8,131 bases of DNA from Candidatus Sumerlaeota bacterium (GTDB taxonomy: Bacteria > Sumerlaeota > Sumerlaeia > MWCT01). Location: the NCBI GenBank assembly GCA_026398545.1, contig JAPLSR010000246.1, positions 1 through 8,131 of the forward strand, read 5' to 3'. Below are positions 5,168-8,131 of this stretch, one piece after another (position 1 is the first letter of the stretch; each line of letters begins with the position of its first letter). Below the pieces are notes generated by a model, which saw nothing but the letters and a program-made list of their open reading frames with translations, searched no databases and was not told the DNA's origin. The translations under genes were made by a program, and so were the position numbers.

Positions 5168-8131
5168 TTCCAGACCGGATACGCTGAATGTGACGGTGGT
5201 TGTGCCCGATGCGCACCCATCCGCAACCGCTGTAAGATTGGCAACACCGTCAACATTGCTCCTGAGGGTGTTCAGCGCATTGCCGCCGATGGTATTTACT
5301 GGATTAGTTGTGCCAAGGGTGCCAAAATTGGATGAGAATATCACGGGGATGGAATCCGCAACAGGCAAACCAAAGCCATCCGTCACACTTGCAGTAAGAT
5401 TGACCGTAACATTGTACTGGTCAACAGAAGAGGGGTCGGCAACCAGGCTGACATTATTGGAGATGCGCTTGGCGGACTGGAACAGAACGCGCCCGAGGGT
5501 TGGGTCGTCATTTTTGTGATATACGACATTTTCAATCTCAAAATAACGGTTCACAAGGAAATCATTGTAGGTGGCATTCACATCATCCCTCATCCCGCCG
5601 CCGGGGAGGTCAAAGTGGCCAAGGTTGATAGCCTGCCTCCTTGCCAGTCCAAAGACGTTGCGATTGGCGATGGAGCCGCCAATGGTCACAAAAAATGTGG
5701 TGGGATACAGCGGCTGGGCGGGCTCCTCCTGGAGACGAATCAAGTCCACACCCCCATCAATATAGGAATAATACACACGGAATTTGACATCGCCGCCGAA
5801 ATCGTCCTCTGCGGTGGCATCCCCGTAAATCCGGCGGTTCCGCCCGAGGATAACGGTGGAGTCAAAGATTGGTGAGGCGCTCGGTCCGATGAACCAGTTC
5901 GTGAGGAATGTTACGGTGCCATCATCACCAGCGGCGCCCCGCTCCGACATGACAATAGCGCTCCGGCGCATATTAATAATCAAGTTCCAGGTGACAAAGA
6001 TTGGGTCTGTCCCGCCAATGATTGCAATTCCCACAGGGGTATCGGGGACGCGGGTGGGCGGCGTGGGGTCGGCAAAGGTGCCAGAGGTGGGACAATCAAG
6101 ATTGAAGTGGTCAATAAAATCGCCTGCGGCGGGTTTCCATCCATCCGTATCATCTATGAAGGTCTCCGTGGCATCAAATATGTTATTGTCAATCCCCTCA
6201 ATGATGGGACCGAAGCCGTCAGGGTCGAAGGTGGCCAGACCGGCATTCTGACTGGGGCATTTACTCCCATCAAGGAGAATGCCGAAATAATTGTCCATGA
6301 AGATATTATCATGAGCCGAAAGGAGGGAAACTTCATCGGAGGACGGGTCCAGCACCCCTTTGATGCCGATGTCGCATAGTGTAAAGGTGTTGCTGCTCAC
6401 TTCTGCCTGGGCGGAGGTGACATAAACGCCAGCCCCGCTCTTCATTATCTTATCCCGCGCCCCGATGTTGAGAAACTCACAACTCTCCACCAGGTTGTCC
6501 ATGGAGATTTCATCCGGGGCGCCGGGTCTTCCCGCTATCCACGCACCGATGTAAAGGTTTTTGAAAAGTATATTCCTAAGGGAGAGACCATCAAACGTTT
6601 GTGTTGCCCCAGGCGGATTAAAATAGATACCGGCGAGTGCATTTACATCGTTTGCCGGTTCAGTATCCCCATGACCGCGCTCTGGAATCGTCTCATCATC
6701 CGCAACGACGGGATTATTGTCACCATCAATGGTCATATTTGCAATGGCGACAGTGCTCCCATAGACACGGATGAGTGTTGTTCCTGTTTGGGCGGCGGTA
6801 TCCACAAAGGAGGAGGGGCTCCGTATAATCGTTCCGGTGGTTGATTCGCCAGAAATTGTTTCACACTTCGGGATATTTACAGGATAGGAGCCCTCGGCGT
6901 CATAAACCCCATCCGCCACATTCACGTGTCCGGATAAGGCAACGGCAACAGTTCCATCCTGGATATTATTAAAATGGTCATATCCGAAACCGGGGGTAAG
7001 TGCGGTGTATGTCCGGCTCACCCACACGGTGTCAGGCTCAGAGACACCCTTGAGAGGCATAAAATCGACCAGTCCCTCGGCGGGATTATCAGGCTTGTGG
7101 TCAATAGTGAGCTCTACAGTATTATAATCAATGGAACCCCAGAAGTTGAACTTAGCCTTCATATCCATAGGGCTGAAATTATGGAGGTTCAGCGTGGCAT
7201 TATTCTCAATATGATTATAGCCACCGGCGCCGAGGGAACCTCCACCGAGGTCCACAGTCCCGCCATTCACCAGGATTCCCACACCATTATTTGTGATAAC
7301 ATTCTGCTCAACCTTGAAGTATCCGGTGTCTATCCGGATTCCAATATCCCCATTATTGGCGACCTCATTACTCTGTAAGATTGCGCCATATATATCCCCA
7401 TCTGTGCCGAGCGCCCAGATGCCATCCGCACTGACGCCGATGCTCGTGCCGCAGTCGTTAACCTTATTCCCCGTGATGAGGAGGGAGCCATCACCGGGTA
7501 AGTTGAGTCCCTCAAGCAAAACGCCCGTGTGCCCGCAGGTGGTGATAGTATTATCCGACAGTGTAACATTTTTGCAAAGCGGCGTGGCGCCGGAGCCATC
7601 GCTCATACCGAGAAAAACGCCAAAGGACTGTGTTCCAATAGTGGAGGTCAGATTGCCGATGATATTTTCCTGAATGGCGATATTTTCACAGGTGAGGGCT
7701 CCAAGACCCTCGAGGTTATCACTCCCCACCGCAATCCCGTAATTGCTGCCGCCGGTGATGATGTTATTTTTAATTTCGCAATCTGAGGAGTTGGCAATGC
7801 GAAGACCTGCTCCAGGTCCGTGGATAATATTATTATTTATCACTGCCCGGCTATGCTCCACAACAACAGCAACGCCATTTATGTCATTATTTTCAAACAG
7901 GCAATTCATCACGGTGAGATTGTCACCGGAATGTGCGCCAGTGTCCTTCATCTCAACGCCGATGTAACTGTTAATGAACTTAAGCCCGTCAATGACAATT
8001 GTATCGTCGGAGGATGGTAAAATGGCGAGGGGGATATCCTGTCCAGAGGTGAAGGGGCGCCCGGTGCCCAGACCATTGATGATGGTATTGCTGGCATCTT
8101 CCACAGACTTGAGGGTGAGGGATTTTGTTAT
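4076..8131 (-). CDS. Giant secreted beta-helix protein with Ig-like and tandem C-terminal modules (5' end outside window)
   Basis: The frame is open to the window edge: 1351 codons plus stop, entering as ITKSLTLKSVEDASNTIING, a typical opening coil of a pectate-lyase-like beta-helix. The N-terminus and signal peptide are not visible. Numbering from the GTG at 8104: residues 1-345 are parallel beta-helix repeats rich in N.I..N..GI patterns, closing with the helix-end motif NFWGS (320-324). Residues about 357-880 form a second helix region starting TPGFGYDHFNNIQDGTVAVA and VNVADGVYDAEG. Residues about 884-976 are an invasin/Big_1-like Ig domain (VTVNLTASVTDGFGLPVADS, then DGVANLTAVADG). Residues about 980-1150 and 1158-1342 are two related modules. 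It is probably extracellular and binds or cleaves polysaccharide, or acts as an adhesin. No catalytic triad is obvious to me, and no PEP-CTERM, LPXTG or clear sorting tail is present at the C-terminus (VDVEYYDIP). gpsA follows after about 80 bp. Confidence 0.8.
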   Translation of the reverse strand: MTKSLTLKSVEDASNTIINGLGTGRPFTSGQDIPLAILPSSDDTIVIDGLKFINSYIGVEMKDTGAHSGDNLTVMNCLFENNDINGVAVVVEHSRAVINNNIIHGPGAGLRIANSSDCEIKNNIITGGSNYGIAVGSDNLEGLGALTCENIAIQENIIGNLTSTIGTQSFGVFLGMSDGSGATPLCKNVTLSDNTITTCGHTGVLLEGLNLPGDGSLLITGNKVNDCGTSIGVSADGIWALGTDGDIYGAILQSNEVANNGDIGIRIDTGYFKVEQNVITNNGVGILVNGGTVDLGGGSLGAGGYNHIENNATLNLHNFSPMDMKAKFNFWGSIDYNTVELTIDHKPDNPAEGLVDFMPLKGVSEPDTVWVSRTYTALTPGFGYDHFNNIQDGTVAVALSGHVNVADGVYDAEGSYPVNIPKCETISGESTTGTIIRSPSSFVDTAAQTGTTLIRVYGSTVAIANMTIDGDNNPVVADDETIPERGHGDTEPANDVNALAGIYFNPPGATQTFDGLSLRNILFKNLYIGAWIAGRPGAPDEISMDNLVESCEFLNIGARDKIMKSGAGVYVTSAQAEVSSNTFTLCDIGIKGVLDPSSDEVSLLSAHDNIFMDNYFGILLDGSKCPSQNAGLATFDPDGFGPIIEGIDNNIFDATETFIDDTDGWKPAAGDFIDHFNLDCPTSGTFADPTPPTRVPDTPVGIAIIGGTDPIFVTWNLIINMRRSAIVMSERGAAGDDGTVTFLTNWFIGPSASPIFDSTVILGRNRRIYGDATAEDDFGGDVKFRVYYSYIDGGVDLIRLQEEPAQPLYPTTFFVTIGGSIANRNVFGLARRQAINLGHFDLPGGGMRDDVNATYNDFLVNRYFEIENVVYHKNDDPTLGRVLFQSAKRISNNVSLVADPSSVDQYNVTVNLTASVTDGFGLPVADSIPVIFSSNFGTLGTTNPVNTIGGNALNTLRSNVDGVANLTAVADGCASGTTTVTFSVSGLETINFYPFNNADSEGWTVGAPPPGTYVSAKDGSFYVAPVIQSTGQIGINGKFTVNLFGYWALKDSSAIHYVPNKVYRARYRLRTDQPDHFKSPMARLRWTNVIFMSGCTQLVDKGLNSIGDTWSDYYSYYLPPDFTGAAETDRNLTLNFDLIDFTREQYGALYLDEIEVETFNLPPRSFATPVIAYAAPSGFSDWVGLNIPNVFGKVTYGSDATGLYLESGATPAPPQGKAGLPDYGSWEIPLTAVTASYVPNKLYRAIFTLQIPNATTRETITRIRLRMENAGFDWCNMYELFQRGPGAYNGHLPSATGMEYSMFMESPRAFYSGADEFKNKMLFAFDLVDGKDSEYGRVYLKKVDVEYYDIP

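Noticed and set aside
5516..5875. Several plus-strand ORFs of 100-134 codons antisense to the beta-helix gene
   Set aside because: The minus-strand frame is continuous for more than 1350 codons with coherent domains; the antisense ORFs lack family motifs and convincing starts.
6210..6231. CCGAAGC ... TCGAAGG resembling the palindromic repeat core
   Set aside because: The spacing differs, flanking arms are absent, and it encodes an ordinary FDPDGFGP stretch of the beta-helix; probably coincidence.
1..8131. Genome-wide reassignment of TAG as a sense codon
   Set aside because: TAG at 1247-1249 ends the helical domain just before a ribosome site and start; TGA and TAA end the other genes normally. 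One internal TAG is not enough.
6900..8131. Repeated short motifs in the beta-helix coding region as a possible CRISPR or DNA repeat array
   Set aside because: The periodicity is at protein level (beta-helix coils), is irregular in length and not conserved in DNA.

Overview
The window looks like chromosomal DNA from a bacterium, probably an uncultivated or environmental lineage. The evidence is a bacterial gpsA, Shine-Dalgarno-type spacing, a very large secreted beta-helix protein and small palindromic repeats scattered in and between genes. I cannot assign a phylum from the sequence. There are two gene blocks that converge on each other.

Plus-strand block (1-2731): a carbohydrate cassette. 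It holds the last residues of a GT-B type glycosyltransferase. An in-frame amber codon (167-169) follows, then the rest of the same reading frame, a 345-codon all-helical domain that relatives carry fused to the transferase. After 15 bp comes a complete 488-residue GH130 glycosidase/phosphorylase. This transferase plus GH130 pairing is a recurrent module that probably makes and trims or recycles a beta-mannoside-type glycan. The amber codon between the two transferase domains is the main oddity.

Convergent junction (2732-2890): about 160 bp without a gene. It contains three GGGGTCA copies and a weak GC-rich inverted repeat.

Minus-strand block (8131 down to 2891): the C-terminal 1352 codons of a giant extracellular protein (two right-handed beta-helix regions, an invasin-type Ig-like domain, two homologous C-terminal modules of unknown function), then about 80 bp, then gpsA (NAD(P)-dependent glycerol-3-phosphate dehydrogenase). 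gpsA appears to carry an in-frame palindromic repeat that adds about 23-25 Arg-rich residues to an otherwise canonical enzyme. A second palindrome with the same core motif (GCCGAAGC, 3-4 nt, TGCGAAGG) covers the gpsA start. There a 7-bp tandem duplication puts the only ATG out of frame and leaves TTG as the start.

I saw no tRNA, rRNA, CRISPR array, intact transposase or defence genes.
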